Shown here: positions 12,892 through 25,592 of the stretch, piece after piece
Position numbering within the stretch: the first letter of the stretch is position 1
How the letters are laid out: each line of letters starts with the position of its first letter
From: Erigeron canadensis
Taxonomy: Eukaryota > Streptophyta > Magnoliopsida > Asterales > Asteraceae
Length of the DNA: 64,000 nt
Reading direction: 5' to 3'
Assembly (NCBI RefSeq): GCF_010389155.1
Contig: NC_057761.1
Location: 43,262,213-43,326,212 of the forward strand
Made by a program: the position numbers and the translations under genes
Notes under the pieces: model-generated
The model's input: only the letters and a program-made list of their open reading frames with translations
The model's database searches: none
Told to the model about the DNA's origin: nothing

Positions 12892-13390
12892 TCTTGTTAC
12901 TTGATATACTTGAAATAAAAAAAAGAAAAAAGAAAAAAAAAATTTATATATATTTAATAAAAACCACACCAACCCCAGAATACAACCACTCCAAATCCAC
13001 CAACAGAGTAATGAATATAGACGCAAGCTCAATACATGAAAAATCATGGAGTTCAATATGTCTACTACTCAACGATAATTTTGTACGTATGTAATATGTT
13101 GTTTCAATTTAGCTGTTCAAAAAAATAAAATACGTTGTTTCAAACTTTTAATAATGGGTAAAAAAAAGTAGAGATAGATCCTCCTAATTGATCAAATTAA
13201 TAATCCTCCTAATCATAGGATCAAACCACATGGAAAAATTAAGGGATGGTAAAGAAAGATAATAAATGAATTACACATGTCAAAGTTTTAGAATATTAGG
13301 AGGATTATTAGGCTAAAGTTTTAAGAGGATCAATCATTTTCCGTAAAAAAATGATTGTGGCAAGTGGCAACTACTTCCTAGTTTAATATA
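11178..13390. other. Gene-free AT-rich intergenic region
   Basis: No coding exon recognised. It includes a perfect (AT)n run at about 12864-12891 and A-rich simple sequence at 12918-12945. The paired phrases TCCTCCTAAT and ATTAGGAGGATTA (13178-13210 and 13290-13330) form a weak inverted repeat that may mark a small degraded MITE. Confidence 0.5.
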
Positions 13391-14023
13391 GGGTAAATTA
13401 CAAAAATCATACCTGATGTTTGTTCAAAACTACACTGGTCATACCTACAATTTAAAAGTTACGCGAGCCATACCCATCGTTGTCAAAAACTTACATTGAC
13501 CATACCTATCACTGACGACCGTCAATTTGCCCGTTAAGTCAAGTCACGTGTTGTGCATATGAGGTATCAAAATTGTAATTTCGTGTATACTTCAGGTATT
13601 TTTTGTGTAATTCACCCTAATAAAAATTATTAAGATATTTATATTTATATTTCATTTATTAAAGTGGTTAGATATTCTATATTAAAATTCACACACACAC
13701 ACACACATTTTTAAAAAAAACCTATTTCAAAATAAAAACTAAAAATTTTATAAAAAGATGTCATCATACGATACAAGTTTAGGCTTAGAAATTATAAGAT
13801 TAGACTAACAATTAACCCTGGAACTTTAAACACATGATACTACAAATTGCTAATTTTGAGATATATTCTAAAACCGTAACGAGAATTCAATATTGCTTAT
13901 TTGCTTTACCCCTCTAATCTGTGGGGATGTCAACAAACCATACGAAAAAATTATATTACTTTTTAAATTATATTTTTTTAATATAGGTTTTTATTAAAAA
14001 GAGTAAATCATAAATTAATAATA

Positions 14024-14055
<32 letters not shown>

Positions 14056-14523
14056 TATAAAAGTGAAAATTTTAGTGGTTTTGATGGTTCTTATCTATGT
14101 TATAGTTACTATACACATATAATAAAATAATAATGGCATGTTTAATAATAAATGCATTATTGTATCAACTATTTTTCTTGATATACTTTTCATTATAAAA
14201 TTTATTGTTTCATAATAAATGTCATATCTACCAAACTTAATAATTGAAGTATAAATAAAACTCTAAAATTCTTAATAATTATTTTTATGGTGAATTACAA
14301 AGATAATACATGAAGTATCCACGAAATTACAGTTTTGATATCTCACATGCATGACACATGACTTGACTTAACGGTCAAATAGACAACCATCAGCGATAGG
14401 TATGGTTAGTGTAAGTTTTTGACAACAGTGGGTATGACTCGCGTAATTTTTAAATTGTAGGTATGACCAGTGTAGTTTCGAACAAACCTCATGTATGATT
14501 TTTGTAATTTACCCTTTAATATA
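13382..14523. mobile_element. Non-autonomous Mutator-like element with ~225-bp inverted repeats
   Basis: The element proper is 13391-14514 (1,124 bp), flanked by a perfect 9-bp target duplication TTTAATATA at 13382-13390 and 14515-14523. It starts GGGTAAATTACAAAAATCAT and ends with its imperfect inverse (ATGATTTTTGTAATTTACCC). The similarity extends about 225 bp inward on both sides. The middle is AT-rich and non-coding, with an (AAT)n run at 14016-14054 and a (CA)n run near 13690. Long terminal inverted repeats plus a 9-bp duplication are diagnostic of the Mutator superfamily. Confidence 0.85.
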
Positions 14524-14747
14524 TTACATATAAGCTTTACATGACTTTATTTTAATTTTCATTGGGAAGATATAAGATTGTTTTTTATAATCCTGTTTTG
14601 ATATTGTTGCGATTTCGTTGTTTTCTAGTGATGTTATCTCTTTATTGTTTTTTTATATTATTTTATTTTATCTTAGTCTTGCTAGTAAAAACCCATTTAA
14701 AATTTTTTTTTATCTATTTTTTAAATGGTTTTTTGTATATATATATA

Positions 14748-15400
14748 TATACTAGAAGGTTACCCGCGCAATGCGATCGTAAGGATGAGGAGTGGCGGTG
14801 GTGACGACGGGACATAATGATGTGTTTGATGTAAAAGTATTTGATTTAATGGAGGTAATGTAAAAGTGATTAATTTAATTAAGGGTATTATATGTATATT
14901 AGGTGAAGATTTTTAAGTTAGTTAATAAAGAATAAAGTTAATTTAGATATTTCAAAAACTGAAAGTTAAAAGATGGAAAAAGAGTGATATATAGATAAAA
15001 TAATAAAAATGAAAAAAACAAAATTTAAAAACTTTTTTTTTCTCTAACTTATTATCTTTTACGATCTCTACTCTATTATCTATAAATCTATAAACCCTTA
15101 TAAAACATATTGAAATTCTATTTTAAGTAATTTAAGCATTTTTTTCAATATCCCCATATTGTCCCTAATTCATACATTACTTCTAATTTATATCTTTAAA
15201 CACAATCAGACAAACACCCTATCAAAATTAAACACACAATCACTTTTTTCTCTCCTTCCTATTTACACACACACATATCAATTCTCCCCACTGTTTTGTA
15301 TTATTATCACTGTTTAACCGCCGCAACGTGCTTTCGGCTTACACCAAACAAAAAATATAGAGATTGCCATCTGTTTTATACGAGGAAAAAAACACTTGAT
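14748..15400. repeat. Repeat with GCGCAATGCG head
   Basis: Begins TACTAGAAGGTTACCCGCGCAATGCG, followed by a GTGGCGGTGGTGACGACGG-like head and an AT-rich body containing TATATTAGGTGAAGAT. The same order occurs at 46871 and related heads occur at 46260, 47233 and 47572. The far end is unclear; it abuts the Helitron at 15407. Superfamily undetermined. Confidence 0.45.
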
Positions 15401-15406
15401 TGAATA

Positions 15407-16050
15407 TCTACTAATAAACTAAAACAGGATTGAGATATTTTTAAGACGACACGTGACATAATCATTGATCGACATATGTCATTTAGCTTTTTTAGTTGTA
15501 TATAGATTCAATTTCTTCATTAGATTTAGAATTAAACTCTAACTTAATATATTTATTTTATTAAATTAACTTTTATAATTGTATATAGATTCAATTTCTC
15601 TATTTTATATATAGAAAACTCTAACTATTGCCTTATTAATACAAAAGACATTATAACCTTATTTATTGATTGTTTTCTTAGTAATAAACTGTCTATTTTT
15701 CCTTTTCAATTTTCCAACTCCTATTACTTATATTAATAATAGTAAATTATTAACATGAAAACTTCAAAATTTGGAGTTTACGATTGAAATCACAAGGTTA
15801 TTTGTCATCATCCATTATGCTTACAAGTTCCAATTTTGATGTGATTCTAAAATTTTAACGTAAATCCAAAACTCTAACTAAACATATACTCATATTATAT
15901 TTATCATTACTGTTTATTATAATTTAGTTTTAATCATCGATTTATTTTAACCATAATTTATTTCATACTCACGAATCATGTATGAGACATATTCAATTTT
16001 CTTTATAATATAATCCATATTACCGTACATCGTACAAGTATTAGGACTAG
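15407..16050 (+). mobile_element. Non-autonomous Helitron, copy 2
   Basis: 644 bp. It starts TCTACTAATAAACTAAAACA after an A and ends GTATTAGGACTAG before a T. It is similar to the copies at 10592 and 48653 along its length, including the shared ACGACACGTGACATAATCATT stretch near the start. The 3' hairpin is partly eroded (CCGTACATCGTACAAG). It contains an internal imperfect duplication of the AATTGTATATAGATTC region. Confidence 0.78.
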
Positions 16051-19000
16051 TATTATACATATACTTAAAGTTGTACTAATTCTTTTACTTTAAACAAATA
16101 AAATCCTTTGATAATGGGAAGTAATATCAGTATCACTTTATTTGATAAACTAGATTTTAGACCCGTGTCCAACACTGAATACGGGGCTTACGATATTATC
16201 AATATTAGCTCTTGATACATCTAAGTCGTAAAAGCTTATAATTTTGAAGATATACGGTTCTAAGTGTTATACTTTGCAAGTTGTAGTACAATAATCTCAT
16301 GTTCGTCACTATCATTATTAGCTAAGACATTGATGGAATTGTTTGCCGCAGTCATTGCACATGCTACAATAATTCCTCTATTATAGAATTTTTTGAAAAC
16401 CAGTTGTACTTATAGTGTGATATTATTATGAAAGATAATTAAGGATTATAATATAAAATACTTGTAATCTTGTATTTGATATTCAAGTATATATGTCTTT
16501 GATCATGATATAGACCCATAACACGAATAAGTGTATTTTCAATCATCTGTCATATGATAGTTAGATAACAATTATGATTATTTTCATATTCTTTTATAAC
16601 AATTAGGACTCTTGATTTGAGTGACAACTACAACTTGAAGCATTAATACGCAAAACTAACATATAAAAATGGAGAATTTTTTTTACCTTTTTAATTGAGA
16701 GATATAATGAATCTTGAATGAAGTTCATATTGATTTGAATTTTGTATTAAAGTAACCAACTGTTGTAAATCGTGCTTTGTTCAATGATCGTCCCATGTTT
16801 TGTGATTCTTATTTTGTTTAACATAAGGTTGTTGTATATCGTCATCTGTTACTGTGTTTGAAATATCTAGCTAGAGTTCATATTGTGTTTTTATTGATTA
16901 TTTAATTAAATATTAATATTTATAATTTATAAAAATATAATCTAATATATTATTGTATTAAATTGGAATATAAATATTGAATTGGGATACCAATGTACGA
17001 TATTTATATGTATCAATTTATAATTTTTTTTATAAGCTAATATTTACTTTTAGTCATGCAGTCAACATTGATATGTATATGTGTAAATCTATATTTATTT
17101 ATATAATAAGAAGTCATGATATGTCAAAATTTAAAATTTAAGAAAATCGAGATATGTGATTACCCGGATTATTTATAACATTTTAAAGATAAGATAATTA
17201 TTAAAAATGTAAACAAAAACAAATAAAAAAGTATACTTCTAGAACATTAAACACATACATTATTTCATCTATTAAAATGTTTATTCGTAAACAATGTTCC
17301 ATATGTTGAAATTTTTTTAATTAATTAAATGCTTAAAAGTTTTAAAAAAATCTTCTCAAGATGATAACTAAAAATAAATATAAATGGAGTATTCAGGGCT
17401 ATAAAGTGTAAATTATTGATGGAAAACAAAAAAAATGTAAATTAATCAGACTATTTCTACAAATATTAATATAAATAAATTTAAGAATATATTTGGATAA
17501 TGATTATTAGGATTTTTTAGTTACAATCAAATTAAATGACGACATAAGCGGAAGTTAATTTGATAAAATTGAACGATTTGATTGGTTAATAAGTCATTAG
17601 TTTAACTGTCTTATATTATATATTAAGATAAGATTAAAATTAAAATGAGATAAGATTAATATTTAATACAACTGCGCATTACTCACTTGTATAGTCAGAT
17701 AAAACTTATACTTTGTAGTACATCTATAAGAAACAGTGATATCTTTTGAGGATGGATATCTAGAAAATATTTATAGGAGACGGAGATCTAATTTTGCACG
17801 ACGATAAATGATTAAACATCATGTAATATGATGTTGTGGGGTCGATTCATAAGAAGGATAGAAAAAAGAGTTGGGATTTGAGGTAATAATGATTAAGGGA
17901 TGGGTAAAATGGTAATCATGAGTCATAATGACCATCATTATGTTGAATGGGAGTCGGATGCAAATTATACATCTCTCCTTTACGTGTGCAGTCAATGAGT
18001 CAAATTAATCTCATTCCACTCTTCACCTCATACACGTTTACAAAATTCTCAGTTTATCACTGTAGTTTAACCATATGACAATGTAAATTGACTAAAATAA
18101 TTAAAAAAATCATCATTGACTATTATAGTTACCATCTTAAACTTTTATATCAGTATGACTTTGATAAATTAATCGTTAACTGGATTTTAATTGATTTTTT
18201 ACATAACCGAATTGCGGGTGAGCGCCTAACATAGTTCATTTATTTATATTTATTATCAGTGTTGATGATATCTATATGTACCACGTACGTATAGTTATAA
18301 GGAAAATGAGTTATTACCAAAATTGCGATTACGTAGTTTACAAAAAGAACATCTATAATATACATTCTTTTGAGGAGACATTTTTTCCTTTGAGAAATGC
18401 GAAAAGTGAATTACTTTTGAATCTTTCTTACAACTTGACCTTAAATCTTGATTCTTGCCTATGCATTATTGCTTTTCACTTGAGTTTCATCATGTCTCCC
18501 TTATTCTTTTAAATTTGCCTTCATATACATTACAAACATAAGTAAACCTGATATATTTGATATTGTTATGAATAACCAATATTTGCTGCTATTTGCACTG
18601 ATTATATATTATTGGATATGAATACAATATTACATATTAGTTTATTACATTACATTACGACATGATATACATCTAAAATTCTAAATACATGAGAAAAAGT
18701 GGGTTTAAATTGAACTTTATCATAATGAAAAGTGAAATGTTATATTCATTTTAAAAGCTTTCCTTTTATTTGAAAGCAGATATAAAATAAGCTCATGGAA
18801 ATTTGGGTATGAGTTTAGGAGATTACTTTCAAGGACCTTTTAAAGGTTTCACTTTTTAATATTTGAATACTAGCCATTTATAATTTTGTATACTTTTCTT
18901 TCTCAGATATCTTATACTTTTGGGTTAGGATAGGAATACTTTTAACTTTTAAATTTCTTCTGCATGATTTAATGCTTTAAACTTTATTGTTGCTATGGTT

Positions 19001-19368
19001 TTATCGTCATCTTTGAAGTTTTGAACTTTCATCCGAATTTGTTGGTTTTCATTTCATAAGTACAAAACACACTTTTATTTACTCTTGTGAAACTAAATGC
19101 ACTACTGTCACAGAGATGTATCAAAGAAATGCAATAATCATTTCTTTTGAAAGATATACTTCAGAATGACACTTCCATAAATTCCAAATCATAAAAAGTT
19201 GTAGAGTTTAGTGCATCAAATTATTCTATGGGAGTGTACTTGGTAACTTGGACATTTAACACCATATGTACTTGGGTCAGTAAGAATATGGCCCATATAA
19301 AAATTTATCCATTAGAGCCCATTCTGTTTAAAGGAGACAAACCTTGTCTATGAAAAAAATATGGAACT
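16051..19368. other. Gene-free repeat-rich intergenic region
   Basis: No supported gene. At 16147 the phrase AACTAGATTTTAGACCCGTG resembles the CTAG-ACCCG heads of several plant repeats, so a degraded element probably starts here. The rest is AT-rich with no clear termini, and the longest frames (for example 18276-18512) have no recognisable domain. Confidence 0.45.
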
Positions 19369-19815
19369 AGGTCCGTTCTTTTTTTACTTATTAGACTTAA
19401 TAATTAAGAATTTAATACATTAAGTCAAATTTAATGTTCTTTTTCTGACTTAATAAACAAAAATAACCGTTAATTACCTATTTATTGCTTAATACATTCA
19501 ACCAATATTTATACATTAAGTCACTTAATACATTCAGCACTTACACCATATTGTTTAGTTAGCTTAAGGGTAGAAAGGAGAAGATAGGGAAGAGAAGTTT
19601 TCCTTCCTAATCACCTCAAAAAAGAGGGGAAAACTTTTGAGACAAAAAAACAACTAAATTTTCCCTTCTAATCCTTTCCACTCCTTTCCTCTCCACACTT
19701 AAAAAAAACTTAAGAATGTATCTTATATATTTTTTCTCTCCTCTCCTTTCTTTCCCACCTTTAAATAAACTAAACAATACAGTGTTAATGACTTAAAAAT
19801 AAAAAAAAGGGCCCT
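19369..19815. mobile_element. Nested MITEs
   Basis: An outer pair GGTCCGTTCTTTTTTTACTT (from 19369) and AAAAATAAAAAAAAGGGCCCT (to 19812) form imperfect inverted ends associated with GACTTAAT-type subterminal sequence, as in hAT-like MITEs. Inside it, from about 19549 to 19782, TATTGTTTAGTTAGCTTAAG and its inverse (TTTAAATAAACTAAACAATA) bound a second element of about 235 bp. Target duplications were not clean, so the superfamilies are tentative. Confidence 0.5.
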
Positions 19816-20160
19816 AAGTCACTAACTATAAAAATATCTTATAATATATATCAAACAAAATGTATCAACATTTCCCCCCTTTTTGCGAATTGTGCAATCT
19901 TACTTTTTTTTGCGAGCCAACTCCAAAACGATTCATTTTGTGAGCCAGAAAAGTCATAGCGAGTAAACTTTTTTAGTCAAAAGGGGTTCATACCAAGGAT
20001 ATACATATACCTCTACATTGTGAGTGACAAGTTATTGCCAATGAACCACCATCTTAATTGTTTTTATCAACAATTTTCATGTCTTTCAACCTTAAATGTT
20101 GGTAGGGGTATAAAAAAAACATTAACTAATATTTCAACTCACAAGATTCCCTCTTATATA

Positions 20161-20897
20161 CAATAAAGTAGGGGTATTCATGGACTGGTTTGGTCTGGTT
20201 TTTGACTAAATCTCAAACCAAACCGACAATTACAGTTTTAACATTTATCAAACCAAACCAAACCAAGTATATTGTTTGACCAAACCAAACCAAACCATGT
20301 AAGTCGGTCCGGTTTGGACGGTTTTTCAAGTTTATATTTTTCCTTTTATTCTCATATAACTCTATATATAATTGTCAAGATTTATGTTAAGATCCTTAAC
20401 AAACACTTAAAATTAGAAGTGTACATATCAAAAGAATTACTAGCGGGTCAAACTATTTGTTTTAATGTATTAGAACTTTATGTTAAAACTTTATTCATAT
20501 GTTAATAGTAGGTATAACACCCACAAATTGAAAAAGTTTTTGTTTATATTAGAATATAATTAATTATATATTTAAAATAAAAGTTTGTTTGTTTTTATAA
20601 TGAAACTCTAAGGAATTTGGAGTATAAAAGTGTTTATATTCGTAAAATGTTTAAACCTTTATAACTTTAGATAAAGTAATTTTCTTCTCGAGTTATGAAA
20701 GTATAAAGTACGGTCCGGTCCGATTTTACGCGGTTTTTTCTTTGCTAAAATTGTAACCGGACCAAATAAGCCGGTTTTTCAAAACTTAAATCACCGGACC
20801 AGACTTTAACAATTCAACCCGACCAAACCAAACCAAATAGCATGGTTTGGTCCGGATTAAGCGGTTTGACGGTTTGATGAACACCCTTACAATAAGG
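20161..20897. mobile_element. hAT-like non-autonomous element rich in AAACCAAACC
   Basis: Element 20169-20889 (721 bp) with inverted ends TAGGGGTATTCAT and ATGAACACCCTTA, flanked by near-identical 8-bp sequences CAATAAAG (20161-20168) and CAATAAGG (20890-20897). Subterminal regions are packed with AAACCAAACC and GGTTTGGTCCGG repeats in inverse orientation at the two ends. An 8-bp duplication with TAGGGGTG-like ends suggests the hAT superfamily. No transposase is encoded. Confidence 0.65.
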
Positions 20898-21731
20898 GGA
20901 AGTGATAATTTTACCACAAATTTTGATGCATTAACCACACTGTACATATTTTATAGCATACTGTACAAATATGTAATGTATAAGAGTGATTATTCCTAAC
21001 AAAATACTGTAGTAAATTGTTTCAAATTATTTTTGAAAAGAAAATAAGCTAACGATGTAATGAAAGTAGCCCCGTTAAGATTCCACACTTTGAAATTAGA
21101 TTATAGAAACTATGATAAAAAGTACTACACAAAGTATAGTTTTCGTATAATAATAACTAGCTTATTACCCGTGTAATACGTGAAATTTTTACAATTTTTT
21201 TTTTTTGCATTAGAGTAGACGACACACATGTGGTTTATCAAAACAATCACGTTTCGTTCTTTCTAATCCAAACATCACTGGCATTCATTTATATGAGGAT
21301 AAGGTTCACATATAGCCATTTAACTAATTAACCGTCATCTCTGCTACGCTAACCACCCAATATGCCTCCCACGTGAGGTGTACTTATACCATTTCCACTT
21401 TTAAAGGACCAAAAATGATATTTTCTTCCTTACTCTTTTCTTCTTCATCCTTCCTCTTTTAATTCTAACACCATAAATCGTAATTGAACATTTAGATATA
21501 TATATATTGAATAGATATCCAAAAATTAATAGGATTTTGTTATTTATTATAAAGCCGTTATACAAAAATAAATGTGTAGAAATACTACTAATTAGGAGAT
21601 TACCAAATCTAGTCATAATACTCGTATATCTCAAAATTTAGTATGGTTTCCTTATGTAACAATTGTATTTTGGGTATATGAAGCACTTCATTCTTTCAAT
21701 AATAAATGGGGTTTGCTAGATCCATACTTAA
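20898..21731. other. Gene-free intergenic region
   Basis: No gene seen. At 21156 the phrase AACTAGCTTATTACCCGTGTAATACG is another ACTAG-ACCCG palindromic head of the type seen at 14750 and 16147, suggesting an eroded repeat end. Confidence 0.4.
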
Positions 21732-21835
21732 TAGCAATTGATAATTTATAAAGCACTTATATTCTTGTTAGTTGGATTCTTATTAGCAATTGATAATTTA
21801 TAAAGCACTTATATTCTTGTTAGTTGGATTCTTAT
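21732..21835. repeat. Perfect 52-bp tandem duplication
   Basis: The unit TAGCAATTGATAATTTATAA... at 21732-21783 is repeated at 21784-21835 with no difference seen. It is followed at 21874-21950 by a GATGAT/GATGAA simple repeat. Confidence 0.85.
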
Positions 21836-21954
21836 TGCTGCTTATTGATATTTTTGTGGGGTTTTCCGATCTGGTGTTGATGATGATCATTTGATGAAGA
21901 TGATGATAATTATACGATGATGATGATTTGATGAAGATGATGATGATAATTCAT

Positions 21955-22212
21955 AGAGTAAATTGTAATTTTTGTCCCTGATGTTGGTATGTTTTGCATT
22001 TTTAGTCCCTCCACTATAAAGGGGAAAAGACAGAACTGCCCTCACGTGTGACGCACAAGCGAGCATTAATGGCATTTTTTTAACACCGTGAGGCCAAGGG
22101 ACGTCGATTGCAAAAATATGCCAAATTTAAGGTTAAAATTGTAATAAATAAATGTTAGGGACGAAAAGTGAAAAAGCTATCAACTTCAAGGACGAAAAGT
22201 GTAATTTAGCCT
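21955..22212. mobile_element. Small element with imperfect ~55-bp inverted ends, MULE-like
   Basis: The left end GAGTAAATTGTAATTTTTGT and the inverse of the right end (GGCTAAATTACACTTTTCGT) match imperfectly for about 55 bp, including GTCCCT/GTCCTT blocks. The ends resemble the MULE at 13391 (GGGTAAATTACAAAAAT). No clean 9-bp duplication was found. Confidence 0.45.
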
Positions 22213-22219
22213 AAACTTT

Positions 22220-22357
22220 ATGCAAGATACTGTCCTCAGAATTGTAGAGGCCTTGAACAACAACCCGAAAGACAACCAAGGAGTCCACAGTAGTTCAACC
22301 GACAAGAGGAAGCGCGATACTGATGAACTGGAAGAGAGCCCTCTCGTTTTTAATTAA
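22220..22357 (+). pseudogene. Orphan coding-like exon fragment, 45 codons
   Basis: An ATG-to-TAA frame with coding-like composition, containing LRIVEALNNNPKDNQG and DKRKRDTDELEESP, directly after the inverted-end element at 21955. The acidic/basic composition looks like the tail of a nuclear protein, but no family is recognised. It may be a captured or left-over last exon. It lies about 550 bp before the acyl-CoA ligase and is not in phase with it. Confidence 0.25.
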
Positions 22358-22849
22358 TTATGACTATGACTTTGATAATGAGATATACTATAACTAGAAA
22401 TTGATTATCTCTGTTTGTATCGATCTTGTCTATCTCTCTTGAACAGTTGAGTAACAATATTATTGCAAAAATCCCCTTAATAAATACTCGTACTACATAT
22501 ATTAATAAATTGTTCATCATAATTAGTCTATATGTTGTTTTAGGGAAATTTTAAATTCTAGATATCAGCAATTCAGCATGATCAGTGCTAGCTGCTAGTG
22601 TAAAATAAGGACTATTTTCTTTAAATATATGCTGTTATTACTTATCAGCATATATATATGATAAACCTTAATTTATAAGATAGAGTATGTTATATGAAGT
22701 ACATTCCGAATGAAACGGGAAAACATGACTCAACAATCTCTAACCTAATTAAGAAGATGAGCATCACAAACATACCTTACTCCTAATCTCATCCTAATAC
22801 AATATCATACAATTATGCACTCACCATTTTACACACAATACTAAATTTC

Positions 22850-22857
22850 TATAAATA
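22850..22857 (+). promoter_or_regulatory. Probable TATA box of the acyl-CoA ligase gene
   Basis: TATAAATA 60 bp before the ATG at 22910, in the context CTATAAATATATATG. This spacing implies a 5' UTR of roughly 30 bases. Position and sequence are seen; function is inferred. Confidence 0.5.
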
Positions 22858-22909
22858 TATATGTCCCATTTATTCTATATCCATAGTAACCTTAATATAC
22901 CAATTAAAC

Positions 22910-25592
22910 ATGGAAAAAACCACACAGAATATGACCAAAGATGATAAAGAAGAAATTATTTTCCGAAGCCGTTACCCATCTGTTCCCATTCCCGACAAAG
23001 TTACCTTGCCGGAGTTCGTGCTTAAGGAGTCAGAATTGTATGCCGACAACGTGGCATTCGTGGACGCCTCAACCAAGAAGTCCTACACTCATGGTCAAGT
23101 TCTTAGGGATGTGAAAAGGTTTTCAAAGGCATTGAGGTCCCTTGGCCTAAGAACAGGCCATGTTGTGGTTGTGGTACTCCCCAATGTTGTCGAGTATGCG
23201 GCTGTGGCTTTAGGCATAATGGCAGCCGGCGGTGTCTTTTCAGGCGCGAACCCTTCTAGCCATTCGTCTGAAATCAAGAAACAAGTTGAGTTAGCCGAAG
23301 CCAAACTAATTGTGACCGATGATCGTACTTATAGTAAGGTAATTTCAGTTAGCATTCTTGATTAATTCATCATGTGATTATTCTTTCACAACTCTTATAA
23401 CAATATATCTTTAATATGCTAGTTAACTAAATAAAGAAGTGTACAAAACAACTTTTATGATCATTAGCATTACTTTGTATACTAATTATGGTATTAAACA
23501 TTCACAGGTGAATGAATTAGGTTTACCTGTGATAGTTGTGGGCGAAGAACGAGTACAAGGTACCATATTTTGGACAGAATTGCTTGAAGCTGCCGAACGG
23601 GCCAGCAACAATGGCATCGAAATTGAAGCCAATGAAAATGATCTTTGCGCCCTTCCATTCTCATCCGGGACAACAGGACTTTCAAAGGGAGTAATGCTAA
23701 CTCATAGAAATATTGTAGCCAACCTTTGCTCAACTCTTTTCAGTGTTGGACCCGACCTCATAGGCAAACTCACCATTTTAGGACTAATTCCGTACTTTCA
23801 CATATATGGGCTCACTGGAATCTTGTGTGCTACACTTAGAAACAAAGGCAAAGTTGTGGTGATGGCAAGGTATGATTTGTCTATTGTTTTGAAAGCATTG
23901 ATTGAACATGAAGTAACTTTTGCACCCATTGTGCCCCCGATACTCCTCGGATTAGTTAAACATCCCATCATGGAAGATCTCGCTAAGCTCAAACTTAGAT
24001 CCGTTATGACAGCTGCCGCGCCTCTTGCCCCGGAAATCTATGAAGAATTCCAGAGGAAATTCCCGCAAGTTGAGGTTCAAGAGGTCCGTAAGTTTTTTTT
24101 TTTTCACGGAAAAAATGATATACTGTATTATTTAAACGACCAACTAGCAAGACGATAGAGGACTCAGAGTACAAACACCAATATCATATACGTCAATCAT
24201 TTCACGTTTTGACCCATACTAAAAACTAAAATCGTTTTAATGGACTATGTTTTGGCCTTTTATCCAACTCTTAATTTTTTTTCACATTCATCTCATAATT
24301 TCAACACTTTTTTTTCACTTAACACAATATTTCATTCACTTTTAAATGATGCTTCGTATTCTGCAGGCTTATGGGATGACAGAACATAGCTGCATAACTC
24401 TAACACACGGAGATCCAAGAAAGGGGCATCACACATCCAAAAAACGATCGGTTGGCTACATACTACCGAATCTAGAAGTGAAATTCGTTGATCCTGATAC
24501 TGGTCTGTCGCTACCTTCAAACACTCCCGGAGAAATATGTGTTAGAAGCCAATGTGTCATGAAAGGTTACTACAAGAATGAAGCCGAGACAGCTCAAACT
24601 ATTGATGAAAAAGGATGGCTTCACACAGGCGACATTGGCTTTATTGATGATGAAGGTGATATCTTTATAGTCGATCGTATGAAAGAGCTCATCAAGTACA
24701 AAGGATTTCAAGTAAGAATTGACTAGATTAACTTTGAGCCTAATTCGGGATAAATGTCCATTTTTAACATGTTTAATGTTTACAGGTCGCACCAGCGGAG
24801 TTAGAGGGAATACTTCTAGGACATCCTTCTGTTGAAGATGCCGCGGTTGTGGGGTAACTACACTTATATTATATTTTGTTGACTTTATCTTATCTTATAG
24901 GAAATTGATATTCGTATTACAAAAAGTTGATAAATCTATCACTGTTATACATTGTATACTTGTACAGTACATGTATAGTGCGGTAGATATATGAAATTTT
25001 GTGGTACGATTATCACTAACCTATCTTACATTATTCTCGTAAGTATCTGACACAAACTAATATTGCAACAACAAAAAAAAAAGAGTTGTAACAAGTATGA
25101 CAAGTATTGGTTGATTTATATAGAACCACTATCAAGGTAATTTAGGTGGTCAATAGACATGATATTTTCACAAGAGGTTTCGGATTTGAATATCATTAAG
25201 TATAACTTTAGGAATTGGTCAGGAAAAGATTCAAAAACAGTCATGGGACCTGGTTAATTACGACAAATACATTTTAATCAAAAGATTCGTTTTTCCTTAG
25301 TAACTTGGACATCGAAAATCTTATCCGTTTATCATTGTATTGATTGATTTTGTATAGGTTGCCAGATAAAGAGGCAGGGGAAATACCAGGGGCAAATGTG
25401 GTAATGAGCAAAGATGCAAAAGAAAGTGAAGAAGACATGATGAAGTATGTTGCTAATAATGTAGCACAGTACAAGAAGGTGAGAGTGCTACAATTTGTGG
25501 ACAATATACCAAAATCACCCTCTGGCAAAATCATGAGAAGGCTCATTAAAGAGAAGATGTTGGAAAGTATTGCCAAATCTGCTGCCCCATAA
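22910..25592 (+). CDS. ACOS5: ACOS5-type fatty acyl-CoA synthetase (4-coumarate--CoA ligase-like 1)
   Basis: Five exons: 22910-23338, 23508-24083, 24367-24711, 24786-24853 and 25358-25592, all with GT-AG introns in frame, giving 550 residues. The ATP/AMP-binding box SSGTTGLSKG lies at 195-204. Other family motifs are GEICVRSQCVMKGYY, GWLHTGDIG, YKGFQVAPAELE and the lysine-bearing PKSPSGKIMRR near the C-terminus. Many stretches match Arabidopsis ACOS5 closely, for example LPFSSGTTGL, KGVMLTHRN, FAPIVPPI and SCITLTHGDP, rather than true 4CL. ACOS5 activates medium- and long-chain, often hydroxylated fatty acids as CoA esters for sporopollenin in the anther tapetum. The end, AAP, is not a peroxisomal SKL signal. 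The donor after exon 2 is the weak GTCCGT, with a strong-looking GTAAGT four bases further on that would break the frame. Confidence 0.93.
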
